64,000 bases of DNA, taken from Thalassomonas sp. RHCl1 (GTDB lineage Bacteria > Pseudomonadota > Gammaproteobacteria > Enterobacterales > Alteromonadaceae). The notes beneath the pieces are model-generated. The model made no database searches and was not told the DNA's origin. It was given only the letters and a program-made list of their open reading frames with translations. The stretch lies in NCBI RefSeq assembly GCF_947387555.1, contig NZ_CANDNZ010000001.1:124001-188000 (forward strand), read 5' to 3'. Positions 26,769-35,852 of the stretch are shown here, piece after piece; position 1 is the first letter of the stretch, and every line of letters starts with the position of its first letter. Both the position numbers and the translations under genes were made by a program.

Positions 26769-26801
26769 AATAACTGCCGATGAGCTGCCTTGCCGCGCTT
26801 G

Positions 26802-27068
26802 TTATTTGCTCAAATCCGTGGGTTTTTCAATTTCATCTAAAGCTTCTTCCATTTCCAGCGCCAGATCCGCCAGTTTGCCGGTGAGTACGTTTTGGGCGTC
26901 GTTTAGGCCGCGGTTATAGAAATATACGCCGATTTTCTCGGCGAAAAAATCCAGTAAAAATTCGGCATCGAATTGGCCGAGATCCTGATCAAGTTCTTTT
27001 TGAAAATACTTTTGTACCTGGTTGACGATGGTGCTTTTTTCTTCTTCGGAGAAGGTGATGATGGCCAT
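26802..27068 (-). CDS. DUF2164 family protein
   Basis: This 88-residue acidic helical protein has the pattern of DUF2164: FSEEEKSTIVNQVQKYFQKE, then LLDFFAEKIGVYFYNRGLNDA. Its function is unknown. It lies 25 bases downstream of the BNR-repeat gene on the same strand and is probably co-transcribed with it. Confidence 0.8.
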   Translation of the reverse strand: MAIITFSEEEKSTIVNQVQKYFQKELDQDLGQFDAEFLLDFFAEKIGVYFYNRGLNDAQNVLTGKLADLALEMEEALDEIEKPTDLSK

Positions 27069-27093
27069 TCAAATTTCCTGTTGTATAAATGGA

Positions 27094-28173
27094 TTAGTAA
27101 CTGGGTTTGGCGGCGGTTTTGCTCGCCTTTTTATTGGTGAAGTTATCGGGGGTAAATATTGCCACCTTTCCCTCTGCCCCGGCGGCCAGAATTGTTCGGC
27201 CGTTGCCGGCTAAGGTGTAAAAGCCTTGCCGGGAAAACTGCTGCCAGCTTTGACCGTGATCATAGGAAATATCTGTACTGAGTTTGCCCGTTGCCAGGCA
27301 GATATTTTTTATGCAGTTCATGGCGGTGCGTAAACCGTTTTGACCCGAGTCCAGGCTTTGCCATTGCCCCTGTTTTAAAGCGGCGATATTGCGGTAAGCG
27401 CCGCCGCGTTTCAGGTAATCTCCCCCCAGGGCAAACAGCTGATTTTTGTTATTAACGGCCAAGGCATAGGGCCCGGCGGTTTTTGTTGTCTGGTGCAGGG
27501 GCAGCGGCTGCTTTTGCCAACTGGCCCCCAAATCATTTGAGTGATAGGCAAAAGCGGATAACCCGCCAGTGGCAAACCAGATATCTTTTGTACCGGCTGC
27601 GATCAGGGTATTGCCGCTGGCGGCGAAAGCGATTTCGTTTTCCTGTATTGCCGGTAACCGGGTAGGGTCAATTCTTTGCCAACTCTTGCCCTGATCTCGG
27701 GTATGTTCGATAACAAAGTGACCACCTACCGGATCCCCGAGCAAGAAGCCTGTCTGTTCATCGATAAAAGCAATGGAGTCATAAAAGCCTTTTTCATGGC
27801 GGTTTTCCCTGAGCAGCTGCCAGCTTTTTCCCTGATCCCGGGTGATGAGCAGTTTGGATTGGCTGCCTTCCCCGGCCGACATAATAATGGCGGTGGTTTC
27901 ATTGAGTACCGCTATATCCCTGAAGTCATGCTGCCTGGCTAACTTGGGAGAAATATCTGACCAGGTTTTGCCGTTATTTTTGCTGATATAGACCCGGTTT
28001 TTTGTACCCGCCACCCATAAGCTTTTTGCTGTGGCGGCACTGCTCCTGAGGGAGGCTTTTACCGGTAACTCCCTGATTTGCCAGTCGGCAACCTGCCCGG
28101 CAGATAAAGGGAAAATAAAACTGTTTAACAGCAACAACAAACCGGTGCAGTGGAGGGAGACAGAGCATTTCAT
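27094..28173 (-). CDS. secreted BNR/Ycf48-like beta-propeller protein
   Basis: The 359-residue product has an N-terminal signal peptide (hydrophobic residues 9-24, ending SAGQ). It then has repeated Asp-box motifs of sialidase/BNR type: SKNNGKTWSDI, TRDQGKSWQLL, TRDQGKSWQRI, SNDLGASWQKQ and SYDHGQSWQQF. Spacing of 45-60 residues fits a beta-propeller like the Ycf48/HCF136 or glycosyl-hydrolase-like exoproteins. No catalytic residues of sialidases are evident, so it is probably a binding or assembly factor. Confidence 0.8.
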   Translation of the reverse strand: MKCSVSLHCTGLLLLLNSFIFPLSAGQVADWQIRELPVKASLRSSAATAKSLWVAGTKNRVYISKNNGKTWSDISPKLARQHDFRDIAVLNETTAIIMSAGEGSQSKLLITRDQGKSWQLLRENRHEKGFYDSIAFIDEQTGFLLGDPVGGHFVIEHTRDQGKSWQRIDPTRLPAIQENEIAFAASGNTLIAAGTKDIWFATGGLSAFAYHSNDLGASWQKQPLPLHQTTKTAGPYALAVNNKNQLFALGGDYLKRGGAYRNIAALKQGQWQSLDSGQNGLRTAMNCIKNICLATGKLSTDISYDHGQSWQQFSRQGFYTLAGNGRTILAAGAEGKVAIFTPDNFTNKKASKTAAKPSY

Positions 28174-28504
28174 GTTAGCGGACTTTCCTTGAGCCTAAGC
28201 TTTAGCGATATCGACTCCGCCACTATTCATAATAATTAAATAATAAACAAGTACTTTTATGATTTTACTTTTAATAAGGCTAAGCAGGGAGAAAATAACA
28301 GCCAAGTATAAGCAAGCCCGGCTGTGTTATTGGCGCTGGAAAACGGCCTTGCTCAACAGATAATCAATTATAGTTATAACCAGACCGCTTTTATCGCTTA
28401 AAAGTTTTAAATATAAATTAGATTCTTTTGTTATAAGCGGATAGAATGACCCGATATGTTCAAAGTTGAATTGTGTTTTCATTTAACCAATAAAAGTATT
28501 TCTT
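28174..28504. other. 331-base divergent intergenic region
   Basis: This AT-rich spacer lies between the BNR gene (minus) and the cysteine desulfurase fusion (plus). TAGAAT (28442-28447) is a possible -10 for the plus-strand gene without a convincing -35. I see no hairpin, ORF or recognisable operator here. Confidence 0.35.
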
Positions 28505-30814
28505 ATGCTGACGCTCACTGATATCCAACCGCAAAAAGATGAGATTTATCTCGATAACAATGCCACCACGCCGGTATTACCCCAGGCCGCAGCGGCGGCC
28601 TCTCATGCCATGCAGCTTTGTTACGGTAATCCCAGCAGCAGTCATATTACCGGCATCAAAGCCAAGTATATTTTAGAAACCACGCGTAATTTAGTGCGTA
28701 AGGTTATCGGCGCCCCCAGCGGTGAAATTACTTTTACCAGCGGTGCTACCGAAGGCATACAAACAGCGATTATCTCGGCGCTTAATGCCAGCCGAGAATT
28801 GGCGACCAGGCTTGATAAACCTGTGCTCTTATATGGGGCTACCGAGCATAAGGCGGTGCCGGAAACGTTAAAGCACTGGAATCAGATGCTTAACATCGGC
28901 GCCGAAGTACTGGCGATCCCCGTTGATGAGCGCGGCATTTTAGACCTTGGCTTTATTGAGCAGCATGTCGCGAATGCCCTGATTGTCTGTACCATGGCCG
29001 CCAATAATGAAACCGGTGTTTTCCAGGATCTCAAGGCGCTTGAGTCGGTGATCCGCCGCGGTAACGATAACGTATTGTGGATGGTAGATTGTGTGCAGGC
29101 ACTGGGGAAATTTTCCCTGGATATCGCCAATACCACCATAGATTATGCACCTTTTAGCGGCCATAAGTTATACGCCCCCAAGGGCATAGGCATTTTATAT
29201 GTGCGCGAAGGCGCCCCTTATACCCCCTTTATTGCCGGTGGCGGCCAGGAAAGCGGTTTGCGCTCAGGTACCGAAAATTTACCCGGCATTGCCGCTATCC
29301 AGGCGATTTTATCCCTGTTGGACGATGACGAAGACGATACCTTTAAAAGCCATGAGGTTTTGCTCGGTTACCGCGAGCAGTTAACGCAGACCTTGCAGGA
29401 AGCTTTCCCGGAAATAGTCTTTAACCATGACTTTGCCTGTTCATTGCCGACCACGTTAAATTTCTCCGTCAAAGGCCTGTCCAGCAAAGACATTATGGAT
29501 TTATTCGATGCCGCCCATATCCGGGTGAGTTCGGGCTCGGCCTGTTCATCGAAAGTCAGCGGCAGTTTTGTGCTTGAAGCCATGGGTAAACCCAAGTGGC
29601 AAAGTGACTCGGCTATCCGTATGTCTTTTGGTCCCGCGACTACCCAGCAGGAAATCGATGATGCCTGCCAGGGAATTAAGCAAGCGGTGAAGGCGCTGCA
29701 TCACAGCTGTTTGATCCTCTCGGATACCGAAGATAACAGCGAATTTGCCGTCGATGGCCTGCAGCAATGGGTGTATGACCAGCAATGTACCTGGTGTTAT
29801 GTCGACAAGGCGGCGGGTGAGTGTATTGTCCTGGATATGATCCCCGAGTTGGTGAATAAATTTGAAACCCTGGTGAAATGCCAGAATTACCAGGTAAACG
29901 GCGTACTGGAAACGCACCGCCATGACGGCCAGTTGCTCAGCAGTGAAATTGTCCGCGAGCTGATCACCGAGCAAATGTTGTCCAGTGATTATGATCACCT
30001 CGGCTGGAATAAAAACAGCGCTATGGTGACCCTGGATAACGGCCAGCAGGTAAGCGCCATAAAGGTTGGCGCTAAAGTACTGGCAAAACTGCCTTTGCCC
30101 GGCCATACCGACAACAGCGTTTGTTACCTGCTGGGTAGTGCCAAAGACAGTTGCCTGCAGGCGCAGGACATCGAATTTGCCTTTGTCGGTGATACCTTGC
30201 AAATCGGCGGCCTGGGCCGGGTGGATTTGCCGGAAAGCTCCGGTGAAAAGATGTATCAATCTTTACGTAATTTAGCCGCAGTGATCGCCGATGATACCTT
30301 GCTCTGTCCCAGCCACGATTACCAGCAGTTGTTCAGCACTTGCCTGGCGATGGAAAAGCGCACCAATAAGTTGCTCAGCGATGTGCTTGATGGTGATATC
30401 AGCGCACAGGAATTTGCCCGGCAAAAAGCAGAAATTGATGCCAAATTGCCGCCGGCGGATAATCACAGCTACTGCGGCAGTATCAGCACCAGTACCGCAA
30501 AAATCGGCGATATCACCCCGGATAAACTGAAACAGTTTATGGCGGACAACCCGGCGGCAACCATAGTGGATGTGCGCGAGCCCCACGAATTTGATGCCTA
30601 TCCGGAAGAATGTATTTCCGGCAAACAGCTGGTGAATATTCCCCTGTCGCAGCTGACTAACTTTGTTAACCGCCACAGAAAAGAAAAAAACAGCAGTTCT
30701 TTTGTCTGTATCTGCCGTAGCGGCAACCGCAGTGATGCCGCCGCCAGAACCTTGAGCCGCTATGGTTTTAACAATGTTTATCATGTGCCCGGGGGCTTTG
30801 CCTTATTGTCTTAA
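28505..30814 (+). CDS. three-domain fusion: cysteine desulfurase - persulfide dioxygenase-like - rhodanese
   Basis: Residues 12-398 are a NifS/IscS-type class V aminotransferase: YLDNNATTP, the PLP lysine in SGHK (Lys221) and the persulfide-forming Cys347 in SSGSACSS. Residues about 415-650 form a metallo-beta-lactamase fold like ETHE1 persulfide dioxygenase. The equivalents of the three iron ligands are present (His471 in ETHRH, His534 in LPGH, Asp563 in VGDT). The usual HxHxDH motif has degenerated to HRHDGQ. Residues about 665-769 are a rhodanese domain with Cys737 in CRSGNRS. The fusion suggests channelled handling of cysteine-derived persulfide: generation, oxidation and transfer. No scaffold gene is adjacent except iscX downstream. 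Confidence 0.88.
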   Translation: MLTLTDIQPQKDEIYLDNNATTPVLPQAAAAASHAMQLCYGNPSSSHITGIKAKYILETTRNLVRKVIGAPSGEITFTSGATEGIQTAIISALNASRELATRLDKPVLLYGATEHKAVPETLKHWNQMLNIGAEVLAIPVDERGILDLGFIEQHVANALIVCTMAANNETGVFQDLKALESVIRRGNDNVLWMVDCVQALGKFSLDIANTTIDYAPFSGHKLYAPKGIGILYVREGAPYTPFIAGGGQESGLRSGTENLPGIAAIQAILSLLDDDEDDTFKSHEVLLGYREQLTQTLQEAFPEIVFNHDFACSLPTTLNFSVKGLSSKDIMDLFDAAHIRVSSGSACSSKVSGSFVLEAMGKPKWQSDSAIRMSFGPATTQQEIDDACQGIKQAVKALHHSCLILSDTEDNSEFAVDGLQQWVYDQQCTWCYVDKAAGECIVLDMIPELVNKFETLVKCQNYQVNGVLETHRHDGQLLSSEIVRELITEQMLSSDYDHLGWNKNSAMVTLDNGQQVSAIKVGAKVLAKLPLPGHTDNSVCYLLGSAKDSCLQAQDIEFAFVGDTLQIGGLGRVDLPESSGEKMYQSLRNLAAVIADDTLLCPSHDYQQLFSTCLAMEKRTNKLLSDVLDGDISAQEFARQKAEIDAKLPPADNHSYCGSISTSTAKIGDITPDKLKQFMADNPAATIVDVREPHEFDAYPEECISGKQLVNIPLSQLTNFVNRHRKEKNSSSFVCICRSGNRSDAAARTLSRYGFNNVYHVPGGFALLS

Positions 30815-30922
30815 GCCACTGCCTGAAAACAGCAGAGCTTTGATAAAGACTTCACCGGTAACGCTTTATTGGGTATATACTAGTAAACAGAAGTGATATC
30901 TGGGCAAGGGTTACCGGGAAAG

Positions 30923-31054
30923 GTGAAAAAATCAATTAAATCATGGTGGCATACCGACTGTAAGCTATGCCGCAAAACCCGGGTTATTTTCTTGTGGTTA
31001 ATATTAATGCTGCTTGCCGACTTTTTATGGTTTCATCTGGTATTTAGGGGCTGA
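30923..31054 (+). CDS. 43-residue membrane protein with CxxC
   Basis: The GTG at 30923 opens a 43-codon frame ending at TGA 31052-31054, one base before the iscX ATG, so the two are probably coupled. The product has a polar N-terminus with CKLC (Cys14-Cys17), a basic RKTR, and one hydrophobic helix (FLWLILMLLADFLWF). It is not recognised. The tight spacing to iscX and the CxxC suggest a membrane-linked role in metal or sulfur handling; that is inference. Confidence 0.55.
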   Translation: MKKSIKSWWHTDCKLCRKTRVIFLWLILMLLADFLWFHLVFRG

Positions 31055-31055
31055 T

Positions 31056-31256
31056 ATGGCATTGTACTGGTCGGATTCACAAGAAATTGCCTTGGCGTTG
31101 ATGGAGCGGCATCCGCATGTGGATCCGCTGACAATACATTTTACCGATTTAAGGGACTGGGTGCTGGCACTGGAAGATTTTGCCGATGACCCCAAGCATT
31201 GTGGCGAACGGGTTTTGGAAGGGATCCAAATGGCCTGGTTGAGCGAAGTTGATTAA
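31056..31256 (+). CDS. iscX: Fe-S cluster assembly protein IscX
   Basis: The 66-residue product starts at ATG 31056, behind AGGGG. It shows the IscX pattern: YWSDSQEIALAL, a DPLTIHFTDLRDWVLALEDFADDP core and the C-terminal MAWLSEVD. IscX is an acidic regulator that binds IscS and frataxin and modulates cluster assembly. In many gammaproteobacteria it ends the isc operon and precedes ndk and rlmN; here it stands apart from other isc genes. A longer in-frame start at 31014 is rejected because it would add unrelated residues. Confidence 0.92.
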   Translation: MALYWSDSQEIALALMERHPHVDPLTIHFTDLRDWVLALEDFADDPKHCGERVLEGIQMAWLSEVD

Positions 31257-31291
31257 CTGCGTTAACGATGACCCGCCTAAAGCCGTTCCGC

Positions 31292-31345
31292 GGCGAACGG
31301 GTTTTGGCAGGGAGCCAAATGGCCTGGTTGAGTGAGGTGGACTGA
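31292..31345 (+). pseudogene. duplicated remnant of the iscX 3' end
   Basis: These 54 bases repeat 31203-31256 (last 17 codons and stop of iscX) at 47 of 54 positions, 89 bases downstream and still in an open frame ending in TGA. Of the seven differences, four are synonymous, two change residues (Glu to Ala, Ile to Ser) and one swaps the stop codon. No start codon or upstream part of the gene is present, so it cannot be functional. Confidence 0.75.
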
Positions 31346-31578
31346 CCAGTTCGGCGTGTGTTCCCGGAAATCAAGGCCTGTAAGGCATTTTTTCGCCATT
31401 TGCTTTTCTTGACCGACTGGTTGGCTTTTTTGTCGGCAAAACTTCCTTTATACTGTGCCTGCTTCATTTTGCGTCCGGGTAAAACCCGTTATTAGCGTAA
31501 GAAAACGCATAAGAAAATGAACAATTTATAACGGCATCCGCTACAATTATCACTCTAATCTAAGTTATATCATCACCT

Positions 31579-33279
31579 ATGAATCAAAGCAGCAAAAGCA
31601 AAAAACGTCCGCTCTATATTCCCTACGCCGGTCCCGCCTTATTGGAAACCCCCTTGTTAAATAAAGGCAGTGCCTTTAGCGCACAGGAGCGGGCCAGTTT
31701 TAACTTAACCGGTTTATTGCCGCCAAGTTATGAGACCATTGAAGAGCAGGTCGAGCGGGCGTATATGCAATACAGCAGCTTTAGCAATAATATCAATAAG
31801 CATATTTATTTGCGGGCGATTCAGGATAACAATGAAACCTTGTTTCATCGTCTGATCCAGGCGCACTTAGAGGAAATGATGCCGATCATCTACACCCCGA
31901 CCGTAGGTGATGCCTGTGAGCAGTTTTCCGATATCTACCGCAGTTCCCGCGGTTTGTTTATTTCCTACGCCGAGCGCGACCATATTGATGATATCTTACG
32001 TAATGCTACCAAAAATAAGGTCAAAGTGATTGTAGTCACCGACGGCGAGCGTATCCTGGGGCTTGGCGATCAGGGGATCGGCGGCATGGGGATTCCTATC
32101 GGTAAGCTATCTTTATATACCGCCTGTGGCGGCATCAGCCCGGCCTATGCCTTGCCGGTGATGCTGGATGTCGGTACCAATAATGAAAAACTGTTTAACG
32201 ATCCTATGTATATGGGCTGGCGTCATAAACGTATCGGCCAGCAAGAATATGATGAATTTGTTGATCTCTTTATCCAGGCGGTAAAACGGCGCTGGCCTCA
32301 TGTGATGCTGCAATTTGAAGATTTTGCCCAGCCTAATGCCATGCCTTTATTAAACCGTTACCGCGATGAAATTTGCTGCTTTAACGATGATATTCAGGGC
32401 ACGGCCTCGGTAACTGTCGGCTCTTTGCTGGCGGCTTGTCGCACTAAAGGGGTGGCTTTGTCGTCGCAAAAAGTTGCTTTTGTCGGTGCCGGCTCTGCCG
32501 GTTGCGGTATTGCCGAGCAGATCATCAGCCAGATGATCAGCGAAGGCGCCTCCCCTGAGCAGGCCCGCAGCCAGGTTTATATGATTGACCGTTATGGCCT
32601 GTTAACCCAGGGCATGGGCGAATTGCGGGATTTCCAGGCAAAACTGGTACAGGGTAAAGATGCCGTTGCCGCCTGGGAGATTGAAGGGGAATACGCGTCA
32701 TTGCTGGAAGTGATGAATAACGCCAAGCCGGATATCCTCATTGGTGTTTCCGGGCAGGCGGGTTTATTTACCGAGCAAATTATCCGGGCGATGAAATCCC
32801 ATTGCGAACTGCCGATCATCTTCCCGTTAAGTAACCCGTCCCGCCAGGTGGAAGCAACGCCTGAGCAGGTGATCCACTGGACCGAAGGGGAAGTGATCAT
32901 TGCTACCGGCAGCCCGTTTGAGCCGGTCGACTATAAAGGTAAAACCTATCCTGTCGCCCAGTGCAACAACAGCTATATTTTCCCCGGCATCGGCCTGGGC
33001 ATAGTTTCGGCTAATGTTAACCGCATTACCGATGAAATGCTGATGGTAGCCAGTGAAACCCTGGCAAACAATTCTCCGCTGGCCAACACCGGCGAAGGTG
33101 AGTTGTTGCCGCCGCTGACGGCGATTGCCGATTTAAGTAAGGCTATCGCCTTTAATATCGGGAAACTGGCCATGAAACAGGGACTGGCGCTGGAATTATC
33201 CGATGAAATGTTAACGGAAAAGATCGAGCGTAATTTCTGGAAGCCGGAATACCGGGAATACCGCAGGATCAGTATCTAA
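31579..33279 (+). CDS. maeA: NAD-dependent malic enzyme
   Basis: The 566-residue product equals the usual length of bacterial MaeA/SfcA. It shows [25 protein letters not shown] in the malate site, the [24 protein letters not shown] segment, [11 protein letters not shown] for metal and substrate, and an NAD-binding [17 protein letters not shown] Rossmann motif. It decarboxylates malate to pyruvate. The ATG at 31579 lacks a strong Shine-Dalgarno. It is monocistronic, between iscX and the convergent MATE gene. MaeA versus NADP enzymes is judged from length and motif form. Confidence 0.93.
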   Translation: MNQSSKSKKRPLYIPYAGPALLETPLLNKGSAFSAQERASFNLTGLLPPSYETIEEQVERAYMQYSSFSNNINKHIYLRAIQDNNETLFHRLIQAHLEEMMPIIYTPTVGDACEQFSDIYRSSRGLFISYAERDHIDDILRNATKNKVKVIVVTDGERILGLGDQGIGGMGIPIGKLSLYTACGGISPAYALPVMLDVGTNNEKLFNDPMYMGWRHKRIGQQEYDEFVDLFIQAVKRRWPHVMLQFEDFAQPNAMPLLNRYRDEICCFNDDIQGTASVTVGSLLAACRTKGVALSSQKVAFVGAGSAGCGIAEQIISQMISEGASPEQARSQVYMIDRYGLLTQGMGELRDFQAKLVQGKDAVAAWEIEGEYASLLEVMNNAKPDILIGVSGQAGLFTEQIIRAMKSHCELPIIFPLSNPSRQVEATPEQVIHWTEGEVIIATGSPFEPVDYKGKTYPVAQCNNSYIFPGIGLGIVSANVNRITDEMLMVASETLANNSPLANTGEGELLPPLTAIADLSKAIAFNIGKLAMKQGLALELSDEMLTEKIERNFWKPEYREYRRISI

Positions 33280-33298
33280 CCTTTATTTATAAATCCCT

Positions 33299-33337
33299 TG
33301 CGGCGTAACTTTAGGTTTAATGCCCGGTTACGCCGCA
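33299..33337. terminator. hairpin between convergent maeA and MATE genes
   Basis: TGCGGCGTAAC (33299-33309) pairs perfectly with GTTACGCCGCA (33327-33337) over a 17-base loop. It lies between the two convergent stops and probably serves both, though no strong T-run follows in either direction. Confidence 0.5.
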
Positions 33338-33349
33338 GCTAAAACGGGA

Positions 33350-34780
33350 TTAACTGCTTTTTGCCGGCATTTCTTCGTCGGCATCTATTTCTTTTTTTTG
33401 ATCTTCTGGCGTTATCCCTGCTGTTTTTTCCTCATCGCCGCCCTCAGCTTTAAGTTTTTTGGCAAATTCCAGCTTAAGTAAATACAGGCTGAAGAACATT
33501 TGGATCACCAAGGCGGTGATCGAGATATACCAGATATATTCCAGCGGGTAGTTGGCTTGCTGGCTGAGCCAGAATACCGGCAGCGCGAAAATCACCAGGC
33601 GCAGCGACATGCTGATTAGGGAGGGCCAGGTATTGCCCATTCCCTGAAACATGCCCGAGCAGGTGAAAATCAGTCCGGCGGGGACAAAGTTAAAAGAAAT
33701 TATCTGCAAAAAGCCGCTGGCGACCTTGATCACTTCGCCATCCTGGGTGAAAGGTTTTAGCATCAGTTCAGGTACCATCAGGCAAAATAAAGAAAAAGAA
33801 GCCATCATGGTACTGATCACCAAAGCGGCAACCTTAAAAGTCGATCTGACCCGGGTATAGTGCTTTGCCCCATAGTTTTGTCCCGCCAGGGCCGGCAGGG
33901 CAAAAGCAATGGCCATGGCCGGCATAAACACCGCCTGCATCAGGCGCGAGCCTAAACCGAATCCCGCCTGGGCAGCAGAGCCAAAATCTTTGATCGCCCA
34001 GTAAATAATCGCCATATAAAAGAACAGCATAAAAAATTCACCGCCGGAGGGAAAGCCGATGGCGAGGATGCGTTTGATTGGTTTACCGGCAGGCTTTAAC
34101 AGGCTTTTATTAAAGGTGAAATATTGGCCGACTTTAAGGAAATAAATAAACATCATGATCACCGCTGCCGCCATGGCAATAGAGCTGGCCAGGCCGGCCC
34201 CGGCAACACCCATGGCATGCCCGGTAAACCAGCCGGCGACTAATATCGGGGTAAGGATGATATTGATAAAGACACTGACAAACTGGATCACCATGCCGGG
34301 TTTGACGATACCCGCGCCCCTTAAGGCGGACGACATCACCACCAGCATAAATTGCAGCGCCAGGTTGGGCAGATAGTAATGCAGGTATTGCTTGCCATCG
34401 CTAATCACCAGGGGATCCGATGACATTAACGTCAAATAATAATCGGCAAACAGGTAACCGGATAACAAGACCAGTACCGTTAACACGCCGGAAATGAACA
34501 GCGCCTGGTTGAAAATAACATCGACATCGGCTTTATCTTTTTTGCCTATGGCCTGGGCAACCAGGGAAACAGTGCCTACGGCAATGATTTGAGTCATGCC
34601 GAGGATCAATAAGGTCAGGTTGCCTGCGGCGCTGACCCCGGCAAGTGCCACCGGACCGAGCTGGCTGACAAAATAGAGATCGATAAGAAAATACAGGTTT
34701 TGGATCAAAATACTGATGCCGATAGGCAGGGAGAGATTGAGCAAATGTTTTAAAATGGAACCTTGAGTTAAATCTTTCAT
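33350..34780 (-). CDS. MATE family efflux transporter
   Basis: This 476-residue polytopic protein has about twelve hydrophobic helices arranged as two related halves. MATE-type motifs include PIGISILIQNLYFLIDLYFVSQLG at the front, AVGTVSLVAQAIG, and QNYGAKHYTRV in the second half. It exports cationic drugs or metabolites using Na+ or H+. The C-terminal tail (about 40 residues) is highly charged (EEKTAG, EIDADEE) and cytoplasmic, longer than usual. No regulator gene is adjacent. Confidence 0.9.
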   Translation of the reverse strand: MKDLTQGSILKHLLNLSLPIGISILIQNLYFLIDLYFVSQLGPVALAGVSAAGNLTLLILGMTQIIAVGTVSLVAQAIGKKDKADVDVIFNQALFISGVLTVLVLLSGYLFADYYLTLMSSDPLVISDGKQYLHYYLPNLALQFMLVVMSSALRGAGIVKPGMVIQFVSVFINIILTPILVAGWFTGHAMGVAGAGLASSIAMAAAVIMMFIYFLKVGQYFTFNKSLLKPAGKPIKRILAIGFPSGGEFFMLFFYMAIIYWAIKDFGSAAQAGFGLGSRLMQAVFMPAMAIAFALPALAGQNYGAKHYTRVRSTFKVAALVISTMMASFSLFCLMVPELMLKPFTQDGEVIKVASGFLQIISFNFVPAGLIFTCSGMFQGMGNTWPSLISMSLRLVIFALPVFWLSQQANYPLEYIWYISITALVIQMFFSLYLLKLEFAKKLKAEGGDEEKTAGITPEDQKKEIDADEEMPAKSS

Positions 34781-35060
34781 AGGGCTGCGGATTTATTTTT
34801 CTTGTTGGTAAATGTCATTGCTTATGGCCGTCCTTGGACTGTTAAGGCGGACAAAAAAGAGGGTTTTATTTTTTTAAAAGGAAAACTTAATAAGGTTAGG
34901 CTTTTAGTAGGGTAACGTCCACTTATTTTCTCTGCTCTGCCCCTTGAAAATGTAAGTAACTATATCTCTTGTTGTATGGCTTGTGCGCTAAAGCCAGTGC
35001 CAATAACAGGTATTAGACAAGCGGTCGGAGAACTGTAACTGTTTTGACATTTTTTAACCC

Positions 35061-35089
35061 TTGGTTAATACCGCTAATTGGTCTATAAT
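35061..35089 (+). promoter_or_regulatory. ndk promoter
   Basis: TTGGTT (35061-35066), a 17-base spacer and a perfect TATAAT (35084-35089) predict a start near 35096 and a 45-base leader. The rest of the 361-base gap 34781-35141 is AT-rich and shows nothing else I can support. Confidence 0.75.
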
Positions 35090-35141
35090 CGCGCCAAAAT
35101 TTTTACCAAGTTATTTAATTTTATATTTAAGAGGGCTGACA

Positions 35142-35573
35142 ATGGCTATCGAACGTACTTTTTCTATCGTAAAACCTGATGCAGTAGCAAAAAATGTTAT
35201 TGGTCAAATCTACAACCGTTTTGAAACTGCCGGTTTAAAAATCGTTGCTTCTAAAATGGTTCACCTGAGCAAAGAAAAAGCTGAAGGTTTCTACGCTGAG
35301 CACAGCGAGCGTCCTTTCTTTGGTGCTTTAGTTGAATTCATGACTTCTGGTCCAGTTATGGTTCAGGTTCTTGAAGGTGAGAACGCTGTTCTTAAAAACC
35401 GTGAAATCATGGGTGCTACTAACCCAGCTGAAGCTTTAGCCGGTACTTTACGTGCTGACTACGCTGATTCAATCGACGAAAACGCTTGTCACGGTTCTGA
35501 TGCTTTAGAATCAGCTGCCCGTGAAATTGCTTACTTCTTCTCTGATGACGAAATCTGCCCACGCACTCGTTAA
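35142..35573 (+). CDS. ndk: nucleoside diphosphate kinase
   Basis: Starting at ATG 35142 (an upstream in-frame start at 35061 would lie on the promoter) the product has 143 residues: [33 protein letters not shown], and the catalytic-histidine loop [13 protein letters not shown]. This is the standard length for Ndk. It equilibrates nucleoside triphosphates. Codon choice is visibly biased (GGT, GCT, AAA, CGT), as expected for strong expression. It heads the conserved block continuing with rlmN. Confidence 0.97.
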   Translation: MAIERTFSIVKPDAVAKNVIGQIYNRFETAGLKIVASKMVHLSKEKAEGFYAEHSERPFFGALVEFMTSGPVMVQVLEGENAVLKNREIMGATNPAEALAGTLRADYADSIDENACHGSDALESAAREIAYFFSDDEICPRTR

Positions 35574-35591
35574 TCAAAGCGTAAAAGCAGA

Positions 35592-35663
35592 TAAGCCGAT
35601 GCTTTAGCTTCGGCTTAATAAGCCTGAAAAAGGATTTTATCGATTCGTTGGTAAAATCCTTTT
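35592..35663 (+). terminator. two tandem hairpins after ndk
   Basis: The first stem is TAAGCCGA (35592-35599) with TCGGCTTA (35610-35617). The second is AAAAGGATTTTA (35628-35639) with TAAAATCCTTTT (35652-35663). The second resembles an intrinsic terminator with its T-rich 3' arm. Confidence 0.7.
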
Positions 35664-35786
35664 GCTTTCTTCTGAGCAGGCTGATTTTTGCCTTTAACCG
35701 TTAACGATAAATAATATTTTTGTCAGCGCAGTGCTTATTGAATAGAGAAAAAGTGCGTTAATAAAAGTGTTATTCGTTGATTAAAA

Positions 35787-35815
35787 TTGTCACCTTTGTA
35801 TGAAAAGTGTACAAT
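35787..35815 (+). promoter_or_regulatory. rlmN promoter
   Basis: TTGTCA (35787-35792), exactly 17 bases, then TACAAT (35810-35815). The predicted transcript would serve rlmN and probably the close-packed pilW and rodZ. Confidence 0.75.
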
Positions 35816-35852
35816 CTTGCCCCTTTTAAATTTGCTGTTTTGAGATCCCGAT

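Noticed and set aside
26592-26783. 63-codon ORF with 17-residue repeats (MYGISRSHG type)
   Set aside because: The 51-bp repeat is a multiple of three and so yields a periodic frame automatically; no ribosome site and the fourth unit breaks the period (48 bp).
31014-31055. N-terminal extension of IscX
   Set aside because: The region codes for the end of the small membrane protein in another frame, and IscX proteins begin at the MALYWSD-like position.
35044-35049. TTGACA as the ndk -35 box
   Set aside because: It is 34 bases from the TATAAT at 35084; TTGGTT at 35061 has the correct 17-base spacing.
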